Source of the DNA: Ilumatobacteraceae bacterium
GTDB taxonomy: Bacteria > Actinomycetota > Acidimicrobiia > Acidimicrobiales > Ilumatobacteraceae
Length of the DNA stretch: 64,000 nt
Assembly (NCBI GenBank): GCA_033344875.1
Contig: JAWPMO010000001.1
Span: 2,071,595-2,135,594 of the forward strand
Direction of reading: 5' to 3'
The first letter of the stretch is position 1, and each line of letters starts with the position of its first letter. The position numbers and the translations under genes were made by a program. Positions 52,065-60,972 of the stretch are shown here, one piece after another. The notes below the pieces were generated by a model. The model was not told the origin of the DNA, ran no database searches, and saw only the letters and a list, made by a program, of their open reading frames with translations.

Positions 52065-52886
52065 ATGGACCATCGAGCCGAGCTCGCCGAGTTCCTGCGG
52101 GCGCGCCGCGACGCGGTGACGCCAGGGCAGGTCGGACTGCCGATCGGCACGTCGCGCCGGCGCACGCCCGGTCTCCGACGCGAGGAGGTGGCGATGCTCG
52201 CCGGGGTCTCGCTCACCTGGTACACGTGGCTCGAACAGGGGCGGCGCATCAACGCGTCGCCCGACGTCCTGAGCGCGATCGGCCGAGCGCTGCGTCTCGA
52301 CGAGGCCGGCGTCGAGCACCTCCTGGCGCTCGCCCAGCCGTCGGCCACACCCGTCGAGGGACCGCAGGAGGCGCCCTCCGCGCTCGTCCGGCTGATCCAG
52401 TCGATGGAACCGGCACCCGCCTACGTGCTCGGCCCGCGGTGGGAGTTCCTCGCCTGGAACTCAGCCCAGGCCCGCCTGTACCCGCGGATCGAGGAGCTGG
52501 AAGGGCTCGAGCGCAACCTGCTGTGGGTCCTGTTCGCCGATCCGGCGACCCGCGACCTGATCGTCGACTGGGACATCCACGCCCGCCAGGCATTGGCCGA
52601 GTTCCGGGCCGGCACCACCTCGCTGCGTGGCGACGACCGGTTCGGTGAACTGCTCGACCGCCTCGGCGCGACGTCGCAGGAGTTCTCGACCTGGTGGTCG
52701 GAGCACGACGTGTCCCAGTTCGAGACGCGGATCCGCCGCTTCCGTCATCCGGCCGCCGGCACGCTCACGTTCGAGTACCAGCAGCTCGCCCCGGTCGAGT
52801 GGCCGGGCCTGCGCGTCACGTGCCAGTTACCCGTCCCGGGCGACGACAGCGCCGAGCGGCTGGCGGTTCGTCACTACCTGGTCTGA
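52065..52886 (+). CDS. XRE-family regulator with MmyB-like ligand domain
   Basis: 273 residues. HTH in the first 75 residues (TPGLRREEVAMLAGVSLTWYTWLEQGRRINAS, the typical MmyB-type HTH) and an MmyB-like PAS-related ligand domain (LGPRWEFLAWNSAQARLYP, then QEFSTWWSEHDV). Members are often repressors of neighbouring transport or oxidoreductase genes. Here the cyclopropane synthase gene follows after 21 bases and may share regulation. That is an inference from position. Confidence 0.88.
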   Translation: MDHRAELAEFLRARRDAVTPGQVGLPIGTSRRRTPGLRREEVAMLAGVSLTWYTWLEQGRRINASPDVLSAIGRALRLDEAGVEHLLALAQPSATPVEGPQEAPSALVRLIQSMEPAPAYVLGPRWEFLAWNSAQARLYPRIEELEGLERNLLWVLFADPATRDLIVDWDIHARQALAEFRAGTTSLRGDDRFGELLDRLGATSQEFSTWWSEHDVSQFETRIRRFRHPAAGTLTFEYQQLAPVEWPGLRVTCQLPVPGDDSAERLAVRHYLV

Positions 52887-52894
52887 CGACCGGC

Positions 52895-52900
52895 TAATTT
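52895..52900 (+). promoter_or_regulatory. -10 hexamer TAATTT of the cyclopropane synthase gene
   Basis: Seven-base spacer to the ATG at 52908. It is the most AT-rich hexamer in the set. Confidence 0.5.
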
Positions 52901-52907
52901 CTCGCGG

Positions 52908-54026
52908 ATGTCACGCCTTCGGCGTCACTTCGAGCAGTTGGTTCGGCCAGCGGACATCCGCATCGACGGCGATCGTCCGTGGGACGTCCGCGTCCACGAC
53001 GACCGGCTCTACCAGCGGGTCCTCGCCCACGGCACGCTCGGTCTCGGCGAGGCATACATGGACGGCTGGTGGGACTGCGATGCGCTCGATCAGATGATCG
53101 AGCGGGCACACCACGGTGAGATCGCTCGGCGCCTCGTGTCGCCCACGACGCTGCTGCGCGTCGCCGAGGCGAAGATCCGCAACCTGCAGCGCGGCGATCG
53201 CGCCTACGAGGTCGGACGCCGCCACTACGACATCGGCAACGACCTGTACCGGCGCATGCTCGATCCGCGGATGATCTACAGCTGCGCGTACTGGCGCAGC
53301 GCCGACGATCTGGCCGCCGCACAGGAGGCCAAGCTCCAGCTGATCGCGAACAAACTCGACCTCGAACCCGGGATGCGGGTCCTCGACATCGGCTGCGGAT
53401 GGGGCGGCGCCGCCCGATTCCTCGCCGAGCGGGCGGGTGTCACGGTGGTCGGCATCACGGTGTCGCAGGAACAGGCCGCGCTGGCGCGGGAGACGACCGT
53501 CGACCTGCCGGTCGACATTCGCGTCCAGGACTATCGCGAGGTCACCGAGCGATTCGATCGCGTGTACTCGATCGGCATGTTCGAACACGTCGGTGTGAAG
53601 AACCACGCCACCTACATGCAGACGGTCCGGCGCTGCCTCGACGACCCGACCGGGTTGACGCTCCTCCACACGATCGGCGGCAACCGGTCGGGCTCCCGCA
53701 CCGAACCGTGGATGGACCGGTACATCTTCCCCAACTCGGTCCTGCCGTCGGCGGCGCAGGTCGCCGCCGCCGCCGAGGGTGTGCTCACCATCGAGGACTG
53801 GCACAACTTCGGCCCCGACTACGACCGCACGCTGATGGCATGGCACGCGAACATCAGCGCGGCCTGGGACGACCTCCCCGCCTACGACGAACGGTTCCGC
53901 CGCATGTGGGACTTCTACCTGCTCGTCTCGGCCGGCGGGTTCCGAGCCCGGTACCTCCAGCTGTGGCAGGTGGTCCTCAGCCGCGACGGTCTCCCCCTGC
54001 CGTATGCACCCGCCGGCATCCGCTGA
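52908..54026 (+). CDS. cfa: Cyclopropane-fatty-acyl-phospholipid synthase
   Basis: 372 residues. The N-terminal lipid-binding part (GEAYMDGWWDCDALDQMI) is followed by HYDIGNDLYRRMLD, MIYSCAYW, the SAM motif VLDIGCGWGG (about 158-167) and SIGMFEHVGVKNH. It transfers a methylene group from SAM to unsaturated phospholipid acyl chains. The C-terminal tyrosine/arginine box (RMWDFYLLVSAGGFRAR) is intact. Confidence 0.93.
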   Translation: MSRLRRHFEQLVRPADIRIDGDRPWDVRVHDDRLYQRVLAHGTLGLGEAYMDGWWDCDALDQMIERAHHGEIARRLVSPTTLLRVAEAKIRNLQRGDRAYEVGRRHYDIGNDLYRRMLDPRMIYSCAYWRSADDLAAAQEAKLQLIANKLDLEPGMRVLDIGCGWGGAARFLAERAGVTVVGITVSQEQAALARETTVDLPVDIRVQDYREVTERFDRVYSIGMFEHVGVKNHATYMQTVRRCLDDPTGLTLLHTIGGNRSGSRTEPWMDRYIFPNSVLPSAAQVAAAAEGVLTIEDWHNFGPDYDRTLMAWHANISAAWDDLPAYDERFRRMWDFYLLVSAGGFRARYLQLWQVVLSRDGLPLPYAPAGIR

Positions 54027-54089
54027 CCCGAAACACAGCCGTCATGCGCCCGTCGCCCACCGGGAACATCCGCCGCCCACGATGTCCCC

Positions 54090-54125
54090 ATGACCGACAC
54101 CATCGTCATGACCGACGCCATCGTC
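54090..54125 (+). repeat. Tandem duplication of the start region of the GNAT gene
   Basis: Two 18-base copies, ATGACCGACACCATCGTC and the same with G for A at position 10. Confidence 0.9.
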
Positions 54126-54575
54126 GTCGCCGCCGATCACCCGTCGCTGGACGACCAGGTCGGCACCTTCGTGGCGACGCTGCGGGAGGAGCCGCGCTAC
54201 TTCGGGCCGGCGGCACGACGGAACCCGAAGCCGTTTCCGTCGCTGCTCGCCGAACTGCAGCAGCACGGTGGCTTCCGCCTCGCATCGATGGAACACGGGC
54301 GCATCACCGGACTCGTCCGCGTCGACGAACTGGGTGTCGTCCACATCGCCGTCGCCGCCGAACATCGCGGCCACGGGACCGGGAGCTTGCTGCTCCAGGC
54401 CGCGATCTCACGTGCCGCACAGCTCTGCTTCGGCCGACTGGTACTGCACGCGACGCACCGCAGCCGGGCCGTCCGTCGCCTCGGCGATCGGCTCGGTTGC
54501 ACGACGGTCGACCTCGGCCGCGGCCGCCTCGACCTCATCCTCCCGGTCCCCACCCCGGCCGCACTCCCGGCCTGA
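54090..54575 (+). CDS. GNAT-family acetyltransferase
   Basis: 161 residues. Motif A AAEHRGHGTGSLLLQAAI (about 89-106) is a good acetyl-CoA loop, and strands before it fit the fold. Target unknown. The first 18 bases are tandemly duplicated with one difference, giving MTDTIV-MTDAIV and two possible start codons (54090, 54108). Confidence 0.82.
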   Translation: MTDTIVMTDAIVVAADHPSLDDQVGTFVATLREEPRYFGPAARRNPKPFPSLLAELQQHGGFRLASMEHGRITGLVRVDELGVVHIAVAAEHRGHGTGSLLLQAAISRAAQLCFGRLVLHATHRSRAVRRLGDRLGCTTVDLGRGRLDLILPVPTPAALPA

Positions 54576-54598
54576 CAGGGCCACCGGCCGGGGTCAGG
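54571..54598. terminator. Hairpin over two converging stop codons
   Basis: CCTGAC (54571-54576) and GTCAGG (54593-54598) enclose GGCC-ACC-GGCC. The outer arms contain the TGA stops of both converging genes. The stem has unequal bulges, so strength is moderate. Confidence 0.4.
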
Positions 54599-55508
54599 GT
54601 GACCAATCGGCCGGCAGTTCGCTGCGCCAGGGTGGATCAGCCCCGCGACGGGTGACGACGACGCCCGCCACGTGGTTCGCGGCTCGAACCGCTGCGACGA
54701 GACGATCGACGTCGGCGGTGTCGTCGCGGCCGGATCCCGACGCGACCCACCACGACAGAAAGCCGGCACCGAACGAGTCGCCGGCACCGATCGTGTCGAT
54801 GACCTCGACCGAACCCACCTCGACGACCGTGTCGCCGGCCGCGGTCAGCACGTGCACCCCGTCACCGCCACGGGTGACGAGCGCGGCGGACGGTCCGGTC
54901 TCGAGCAGCGCCCGAGCGGTCACGAGCGGGTCGACGCCCGGCGACAGATAGTCGAGGTCCTCGTCGCTGACCTTGACGACGTCGGCGCGCCCGATCACGC
55001 GGGCGACCCGTTCGACGTACGACGTGCGATCCGCGATCACCTTCGGTCGGCAGTTGACGTCGACCATCACGAGCTGATCGGCCCGGCTCGAGCCGATCGC
55101 CGCTTCGACGGCGGCGGCCATCGGTTCGAGTACCAGGCCGAGTCCTCCGGTGAAGATGACCGGACCGTCGACCGATTCGGGAGCGATCGACGACAGCGCC
55201 GGTGCCGAGGTCCCGTCGATGTAGAACCGGTACGTGGCGGTGCCGCCGGCGTCGAGCTCGGCCGCTGCGAGGGTGGTCGGCAGCCCGACCCGGACGAGCG
55301 ACGACGTGTCGACGCGATCGTCGATGAGCTGGGCCGTGAGCATCGAACCGAAGCGGTCGTCGGACACCGCCCCGACGAAGCGGACATCGGCACCGAGTCG
55401 TCCGCAGGCGCTGGCGGTGTTGAAGGGGGCGCCTCCGAGTTTCGCGTCGACCTGGCCGGCGGGCGTGATCACCAGGTCGATCAGTGCTTCGCCGATGACG
55501 GAGATCAT
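54594..55508 (-). CDS. PfkB-family carbohydrate kinase
   Basis: 304 residues. GGAPFNTASACGRLGADVRFVG is the PfkB N-terminal sugar site and DTIGAGDSFGAGF near 241-253, with the catalytic Asp at about 244, the C-terminal ATP site. Fructokinase or a related sugar kinase is most likely. The substrate is not fixed by sequence. The start overlaps the LysR stop (ATGA), so a LysR-type regulator and this kinase share a transcript. Confidence 0.9.
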   Translation of the reverse strand: MISVIGEALIDLVITPAGQVDAKLGGAPFNTASACGRLGADVRFVGAVSDDRFGSMLTAQLIDDRVDTSSLVRVGLPTTLAAAELDAGGTATYRFYIDGTSAPALSSIAPESVDGPVIFTGGLGLVLEPMAAAVEAAIGSSRADQLVMVDVNCRPKVIADRTSYVERVARVIGRADVVKVSDEDLDYLSPGVDPLVTARALLETGPSAALVTRGGDGVHVLTAAGDTVVEVGSVEVIDTIGAGDSFGAGFLSWWVASGSGRDDTADVDRLVAAVRAANHVAGVVVTRRGADPPWRSELPADWSP

Positions 55509-56410
55509 CCCTGCATCTTGCCAGGGCCCGACACCCGGGCGCGAAGCTCCTCGATCACCAGCGCCACCGTGTCGCTGCGCACCGGATCGCGATGCACGAT
55601 CGAGATCATCCGGTGCAGACCCCGGTCGCCGGTGACCGTGACCTCACGCACCCCCGCCGGCGCGCTGCCCACGATCAGCCGCGGCACGAACGCCGGTCCG
55701 AGGCCGTTGGCGACCAGGGTCATCGTGACGGCGTAGTCGGTCGTCTCGAACGCCACGTCGGGGACGAACCCCGCGGCGCGGGCGGCCCACTCGAGCGCCA
55801 CCTGGTTCTGGGCGTCTGGCGGGCCGGACACCCAACGTTCACCGGCGAGCGCCGACAGCGCGACACCGTCGGCGGCCCAATGGGCGGTCGGTACCAGCAG
55901 CACGAGATCGTCGCGGAGCAACGGTTCGGCGGCGAGCGGTGGCGGCACGCTGACGTCACTGCCCGAGTAGGCGTGCGTCACCATCACGTCGAGTCGGCCG
56001 GCCACGACGTCGGCGAACCCGTCGGGTGGTTCGCGGTCGATCAACACCAACTCGAGCCCCGGCCGAGCGGTGAGGACCGACGTGAGCACCGGTGGCAGGA
56101 GGAACTGGGCCGCCGTCGAGAACGCACCGATCCGCACGGTCGACGGCGCACGGGCGGTGAGCCGGACCTCGTGGGCGACGCCGTCGGCGAGGTCGAGCAG
56201 GTGGCGTGCCCGGTCGTGGAGCACCTCGCCCGCGACCGTCGGGGTCACCCCGCGGGGATGCCGGGTCAGGAGCTCGACCCCGAGTTCGCGTTCGAGCGCC
56301 GCGACGTGTTGTGCGATCGCGGGCCCGGTGTAGCTCAGCTGGTGCGCCGCGGCGTTGAACGAGCCGAGGCGGGCGGTGGCGACGAACGACCGCAGGTGGT
56401 GCAACTCCAC
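55505..56410 (-). CDS. LysR-family transcriptional regulator
   Basis: 301 residues from a GTG. Winged HTH (ELHHLRSFVATARLGSFNAAAHQL, then SYTGPAIAQHVAALERELGVELLTRHPRGV) and a periplasmic-binding-like effector domain. It is divergent from a PLP dehydratase gene with 76 bases between the starts, containing a clear inverted repeat. The usual arrangement would have it control that gene and the IOR gene beyond. Confidence 0.9.
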   Translation of the reverse strand: MELHHLRSFVATARLGSFNAAAHQLSYTGPAIAQHVAALERELGVELLTRHPRGVTPTVAGEVLHDRARHLLDLADGVAHEVRLTARAPSTVRIGAFSTAAQFLLPPVLTSVLTARPGLELVLIDREPPDGFADVVAGRLDVMVTHAYSGSDVSVPPPLAAEPLLRDDLVLLVPTAHWAADGVALSALAGERWVSGPPDAQNQVALEWAARAAGFVPDVAFETTDYAVTMTLVANGLGPAFVPRLIVGSAPAGVREVTVTGDRGLHRMISIVHRDPVRSDTVALVIEELRARVSGPGKMQG

Positions 56411-56418
56411 GACTGCAA

Positions 56419-56424
56419 ACCTTA
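56419..56424 (-). promoter_or_regulatory. -10 hexamer TAAGGT of the LysR gene
   Basis: Eight-base spacer to the GTG at 56410. It touches the inverted repeat, compatible with autorepression. Confidence 0.4.
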
Positions 56425-56443
56425 GCTATGCAGTCACATAGCT
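56424..56443. promoter_or_regulatory. LysR-type operator
   Basis: AGCTATG (56424-56430) and CATAGCT (56437-56443) are perfect complements six bases apart, in the only AT-rich part of the LysR-dehydratase gap. Size and symmetry fit a LysR recognition site. Confidence 0.6.
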
Positions 56444-56486
56444 TTGATGACTGGCACTTTCCACCCAGTTCTCCGAGAATGGGTCG

Positions 56487-57494
56487 GTGCCCGAGACCGA
56501 CCACCGCCCGATCGCCACCGTGTCCCCCGACGACGTCGAACGGGCGGCCGAGTCGATCTCGGCACACGTCCGCACGACGCCGATCGTCGAAGTGCCCGGC
56601 CAGGAGATCGGGGTCGACGCGACGCTGGTGCTGAAGCTCGAGTTCCTCCAGCACAGCGGGTCGTTCAAGGCCAGGGGCGCCGCACACTTCGTCGCCACCC
56701 AGCCGATCGCAACCGACGGCATCGTCGCCGCGTCCGGCGGCAACCACGGCGCCGCCGTCGCCTGGGCCGCACGCCGCTCGGGCCACCCCGCTCACATCTT
56801 CGTGCCCACCACCGCCGATCCCGCCAAGGTCGCCCGACTGCGGGGCTACGGCGCCACGGTGCACGAGGTGGGCGAGGTCTACGGCGAGGCGTTCGCCGCC
56901 AGCCGCCGGTACCTCGACACCCACGACGCCACCTCGATCCACGCGTACGACGACCCGGTCGTCGTCGCCGGCGCCGGCACGTGCGCCCGCGAACTCGATC
57001 AGGCCGCGCCCGATCTCGACGCCGTCGTGCTGGCCTGCGGTGGCGGCGGACTCGCCGGCAGCACCGCCGCCTGGTACGGCGAGCGAACCGAGGTGGTGGC
57101 GGTCGAGACGACCGGCACCGCGTCGTACGCCGCCGCCGTCGCCGCCGGCGAACCGGTCGACGTCGACGTGTCGGGCCTCGCGGCCGATGCACTCGGCGCC
57201 CCTCGCATCGGGTCCACCCCGTTCCGGGCGCTCCGAGCGGTCGATGCGACCAGCGTGGTCGTGTCCGACGACGCGGTGGCCGCCGCCAGGACCCATCTCT
57301 GGAGCTGGCTCCGGATCGTCGTCGAGCCGGCCGCAGCGGCTCCACTCGCCGCGCTGATGTCGGGCGCGTGGTCGCCCCGGTCGCCCCACGGCCGGGTGGG
57401 CATCGTGCTCTGCGGCGCCAACACCACCCTCGATCTCGCCCCGCCGTCGACCGAGACACGTACCGGGGCGGGCCCGACCGATGAGGCAGACTGA
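56487..57494 (+). CDS. PLP-dependent serine/threonine dehydratase-like enzyme
   Basis: 335 residues from a GTG. PLP lysine K61 in SGSFKARGA, SGGNHG at 83-88 and the glycine loop CGGGGLAGS near 181-189. Family members deaminate serine or threonine to 2-oxo acids or act as racemases. The stop overlaps the fused 2-oxoacid:ferredoxin oxidoreductase gene by 14 bases, which makes a joint catabolic route plausible. GAGAAT six bases before the GTG is a weak leaderless hexamer. Confidence 0.88.
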   Translation: MPETDHRPIATVSPDDVERAAESISAHVRTTPIVEVPGQEIGVDATLVLKLEFLQHSGSFKARGAAHFVATQPIATDGIVAASGGNHGAAVAWAARRSGHPAHIFVPTTADPAKVARLRGYGATVHEVGEVYGEAFAASRRYLDTHDATSIHAYDDPVVVAGAGTCARELDQAAPDLDAVVLACGGGGLAGSTAAWYGERTEVVAVETTGTASYAAAVAAGEPVDVDVSGLAADALGAPRIGSTPFRALRAVDATSVVVSDDAVAAARTHLWSWLRIVVEPAAAAPLAALMSGAWSPRSPHGRVGIVLCGANTTLDLAPPSTETRTGAGPTDEAD

Positions 57495-60400
57495 ACCCGT
57501 GACCGACACCGCCAAACCGTCCGTCGACGCCAGCAACTACGAGTTGGCCGACCGATATCGAGCCGAAGTGGGACGTGTGTTCCTGTCGGGGGTGCAGGCG
57601 ATCGCCCGCCTCCCGATCGACCAGATCCGGATCGACCGCCGCAACGGTCTCGACACGGCCGCCTTCGTCAGCGGCTACCAGGGATCGCCGGTCGGCATGT
57701 TCGGCGAGGAGGTCGAGCGGGCGAGACGCACCCTCCCCGACCTGCCGGTCGTCAACCGGCCCGGCGTCAACGAGGAACTCGCCGCCACCGCCGTGATGGG
57801 CAGCCAGCTGGCGGTCACACTCGACGACTGCACGTACGACGGCGTCCTGGGCATGTGGTACGGCAAGGGTCCGGGCATCGACCGGGCCGGCGACGCGATC
57901 CGGCACGCGGTCTTCGCCAGCACCGCACCGCACGGTGGTGTCGTCGCCGTGGTCGGTGACGACCCGAGCGCCAAGTCGTCGACCCTGCCGTCGTCGAGCG
58001 ACGCCACGATGGTCGACCTGCACATGCCGCTGCTGTTCCCCGGTGATCCGCAGGAGGCGCTCGACCTCGCCCGACATGCGGTCGCCCTCTCGCGGGCCTG
58101 CGGCATCTGGTCGGGACTGAAGCTGGTCACCCCCGTCGCCGACGGGACCGGGACGATCGACGTGAGCCCCGACCGGGTGCAACCGGTCATCCCGACGATC
58201 GACATCGACGGTCGGCGCTTCGAGCCGCACCCCAACGGCATGCTGATCACGCCGCACACGCTCGACATGGAACGCGAGTTCTTCGAGGTTCGCAACGAAC
58301 TCGCTCGCGAGTACGGGGCCGTCAACCGGCTCAACCGTGTCACGGTGCGCAGCGGCGACGACTGGATCGGCCTCGCCGCGTGCGGCCACACGTACCACGA
58401 GCTGCGCGAGGCGCTCCAGGTGCTGGGTTTCGCGTCCGATGACGATCTGCGCTCGGCCGGCATCCGCCTGTGGCAACTCCAGATGCCGATCCCGCTCGAT
58501 CGTCACGACGTCCGGGCGTTCGCCGACGGGCTGACCGACGTCCTCGTGATCGAGGAGAAGAACCCGACGCTCGAGATGCTCGTCCGCGACGCGCTCTACG
58601 ACCTCGCCGAGCGGCCCCGCGTCTGGGGCAAACGCGACGACGACCGACGGATCCTGGTGCCGTTCGACTCGCTGCTCGACGCCGAGCGGATCCTCCCGGC
58701 GCTCCGCCATCATCTCGGCAAGCGACTCGGTGACCGCCTCGCGCCACCCCAGGCGAAGCCCGACCGCAACCTGATCCCGCTCAGCGTGAACCGAGCGCCG
58801 TTCTTCTGCTCCGGATGTCCGCACAACACGAGCACCCGCGTCGAACCGGGCACCCTCGTCGGGGGCGGAATCGGGTGCCACGCCATGGTCGCGTTCATGG
58901 AGCCCGAACGCACCGGCGACATCGTCGGCCTGACGTGCATGGGCAACGAGGGCGCCCAGTGGATCGGCATGGCACCGTTCGTCGAGCGCAAGCACCTCGT
59001 GCAGAATCTCGGCGATGGCACGTTCTTCCACTCGGGTTCGCTCGCGATCCGCGCCGCGATCGCGGCCGAGATCGACATCACCTACAAGCTGCTGCTCAAC
59101 GGCACGGTGGCGATGACCGGCGGCCAGGACGCACAGGGAGCCGTCGACGCCGACGCGATCGCCTCGATGCTGCTCGCCGAAGGGGCCAAGCGGATCATCA
59201 TCACGAGCGACGATCCCGATCGGGTCAAGGGGCTCGACGTGCCGGCCGGTGTCGACGTCTGGGACCGCTCACGGCTCGACGAGGCACAGCGGGTGCTCGC
59301 CGAGATCCCCGGCACCACGGTGCTGATCCACGACCAGGCATGCGCCGCCGAGAAGCGCCGGGCCCGCAGCCGCGGCACGATCGAGACCCCCGGCTTCCGC
59401 GTGGTGATCAACGAGCGCATCTGCGAGGGGTGCGGTGACTGTGGCGACAAGTCGAACTGTCTGTCGGTCCAGCCGATCGACACGCCCTACGGCCGCAAGA
59501 CCGGCATCCACCAGACGAGCTGCAACTTCGACTTCTCCTGCATGCAGGGCGACTGCCCCGCGTTCGCGACCGTCACCGTCGACCCCGACGCCAAGAGCGC
59601 CGACCGTCGGATGCCCACACCTCCGGCGCCCGACGACCTGCCGGCGCCGGTCAGCGTGGTCGACGCCGACAACTTCACCGTTCGCCTCTCGGGCATCGGC
59701 GGTACGGGCGTGGTCACCGTCAGCCAGATCATCGGCACCGCGGCGATGCTCGACGATCTCCACGTCCGCGGTCTCGATCAGACCGGCCTGTCCCAGAAGG
59801 CCGGCCCGGTCACCAGCGACGTCCGGATCAGCCGGCACGCGCCCGCCGAGTCGAACCACGCGAACGAGGCCGGCGTCGACTGCTATCTCGCGTTCGACAT
59901 GCTCGCCGGATCGAGCAATGCGCACCGCGAGGGCGCACGCGCCGGCACGACCGTGGTGATCGGTTCCGTCGATGTGGTCCCGACCGGCCAGATGGTCGCG
60001 AAGCCGGGCGCGACGGCGTACCCGGAACAGTCGCTGCTGCGGCAACGGCTCGACGACGTCTCACGGCCCGACCTCAACCGGTACCTCGACGCCGCGGCAC
60101 TCACCCGCGGCCTGTTCGGAGCCACGACCACCGCCAACATCCTCATGATGGGCGTCGCCGTGCAGATCGGGGCGTTGCCGGTCGATCCGGCGGCCATCGA
60201 GCGGGCGATCGAGCTCAACGGGGTCGCCGTCCAGGCCAATGTCGCCGCCTTCCGATTCGGACGCCAATGGGCGGTCAGCCCGGCGGTGGTCGAAGCGGCC
60301 GCGGGCGTGACCGCCCCTCGCGTCGAGACGCTCGACCAGCTGATCGACCGGCTCGCCGCCGATCTCGCCGACTACCAGGACGAGTCCTACGCCGAGCGAT

Positions 60401-60951
60401 TCACCGAACGGGTACGAACCGCCCGGCGGGCCGAAGTCGGCCTCGACGCCGATTCGACCCGATTCACCGAGGCGGTCGCCCGGCACCTCCACAAGCTCAT
60501 GGCCTACAAGGACGAGTACGAGGTCGCCCGGTTGGCGCTGCTCGACGAGTCCCGGCGCCGCTACGAGGCCGTCGGCGGTGCCGACACGACCGTCACCTAT
60601 CATCTCCACCCGCCGGTCCTCCGTTCGCTGGGCATGGACCGCAAGCTCGAGTTCAAGCGCACGGCCACCCCGTCGTTCACCGCGCTGCGGGCGATGAAGC
60701 GTGTGCGCGGGACGCTCGCCGATCCGTTCAGGTGGGCCGAGGTCCGAAAGATCGAGCGCGCCATGATCCCCGAGTACGAACAGGCGGTCGACGCGCTGTG
60801 CGCCGGGCTGACCCGCTCGAACATCGACGAGGCCACCGAGATCGCCACCCTCCCCGATCGGGTGCGTGGCTACGAAGACCTCAAGCTGCGTCGCGCCGCC
60901 GCCTACCGGGACGAGCTCTCCCAGCGGCTCCAACGTTTCACTTCGCGCTGA
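57481..60951 (+). CDS. Fused indolepyruvate:ferredoxin oxidoreductase
   Basis: 1156 residues from the ATG at 57481 (a GTG at 57499 is an alternative that avoids the overlap). Order: pyrimidine-like domain with SGYQGSPVGMFGEE, TPP-binding domain with SGCPHNTST, GGGIGCHAM and GNEGAQWIGM, a ferredoxin-like cluster with C648, C651, C654 and C660, and the gamma domain from GIGGTGVVTVSQI (about 738). It oxidatively decarboxylates aryl- or branched-chain 2-oxo acids to acyl-CoA with reduction of ferredoxin. Alpha/beta and gamma subunits are one chain. Probably co-transcribed with the dehydratase. Confidence 0.92.
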   Translation: MRQTEPVTDTAKPSVDASNYELADRYRAEVGRVFLSGVQAIARLPIDQIRIDRRNGLDTAAFVSGYQGSPVGMFGEEVERARRTLPDLPVVNRPGVNEELAATAVMGSQLAVTLDDCTYDGVLGMWYGKGPGIDRAGDAIRHAVFASTAPHGGVVAVVGDDPSAKSSTLPSSSDATMVDLHMPLLFPGDPQEALDLARHAVALSRACGIWSGLKLVTPVADGTGTIDVSPDRVQPVIPTIDIDGRRFEPHPNGMLITPHTLDMEREFFEVRNELAREYGAVNRLNRVTVRSGDDWIGLAACGHTYHELREALQVLGFASDDDLRSAGIRLWQLQMPIPLDRHDVRAFADGLTDVLVIEEKNPTLEMLVRDALYDLAERPRVWGKRDDDRRILVPFDSLLDAERILPALRHHLGKRLGDRLAPPQAKPDRNLIPLSVNRAPFFCSGCPHNTSTRVEPGTLVGGGIGCHAMVAFMEPERTGDIVGLTCMGNEGAQWIGMAPFVERKHLVQNLGDGTFFHSGSLAIRAAIAAEIDITYKLLLNGTVAMTGGQDAQGAVDADAIASMLLAEGAKRIIITSDDPDRVKGLDVPAGVDVWDRSRLDEAQRVLAEIPGTTVLIHDQACAAEKRRARSRGTIETPGFRVVINERICEGCGDCGDKSNCLSVQPIDTPYGRKTGIHQTSCNFDFSCMQGDCPAFATVTVDPDAKSADRRMPTPPAPDDLPAPVSVVDADNFTVRLSGIGGTGVVTVSQIIGTAAMLDDLHVRGLDQTGLSQKAGPVTSDVRISRHAPAESNHANEAGVDCYLAFDMLAGSSNAHREGARAGTTVVIGSVDVVPTGQMVAKPGATAYPEQSLLRQRLDDVSRPDLNRYLDAAALTRGLFGATTTANILMMGVAVQIGALPVDPAAIERAIELNGVAVQANVAAFRFGRQWAVSPAVVEAAAGVTAPRVETLDQLIDRLAADLADYQDESYAERFTERVRTARRAEVGLDADSTRFTEAVARHLHKLMAYKDEYEVARLALLDESRRRYEAVGGADTTVTYHLHPPVLRSLGMDRKLEFKRTATPSFTALRAMKRVRGTLADPFRWAEVRKIERAMIPEYEQAVDALCAGLTRSNIDEATEIATLPDRVRGYEDLKLRRAAAYRDELSQRLQRFTSR

Positions 60952-60972
60952 CCGCCGCCAGACTGGCGACCC

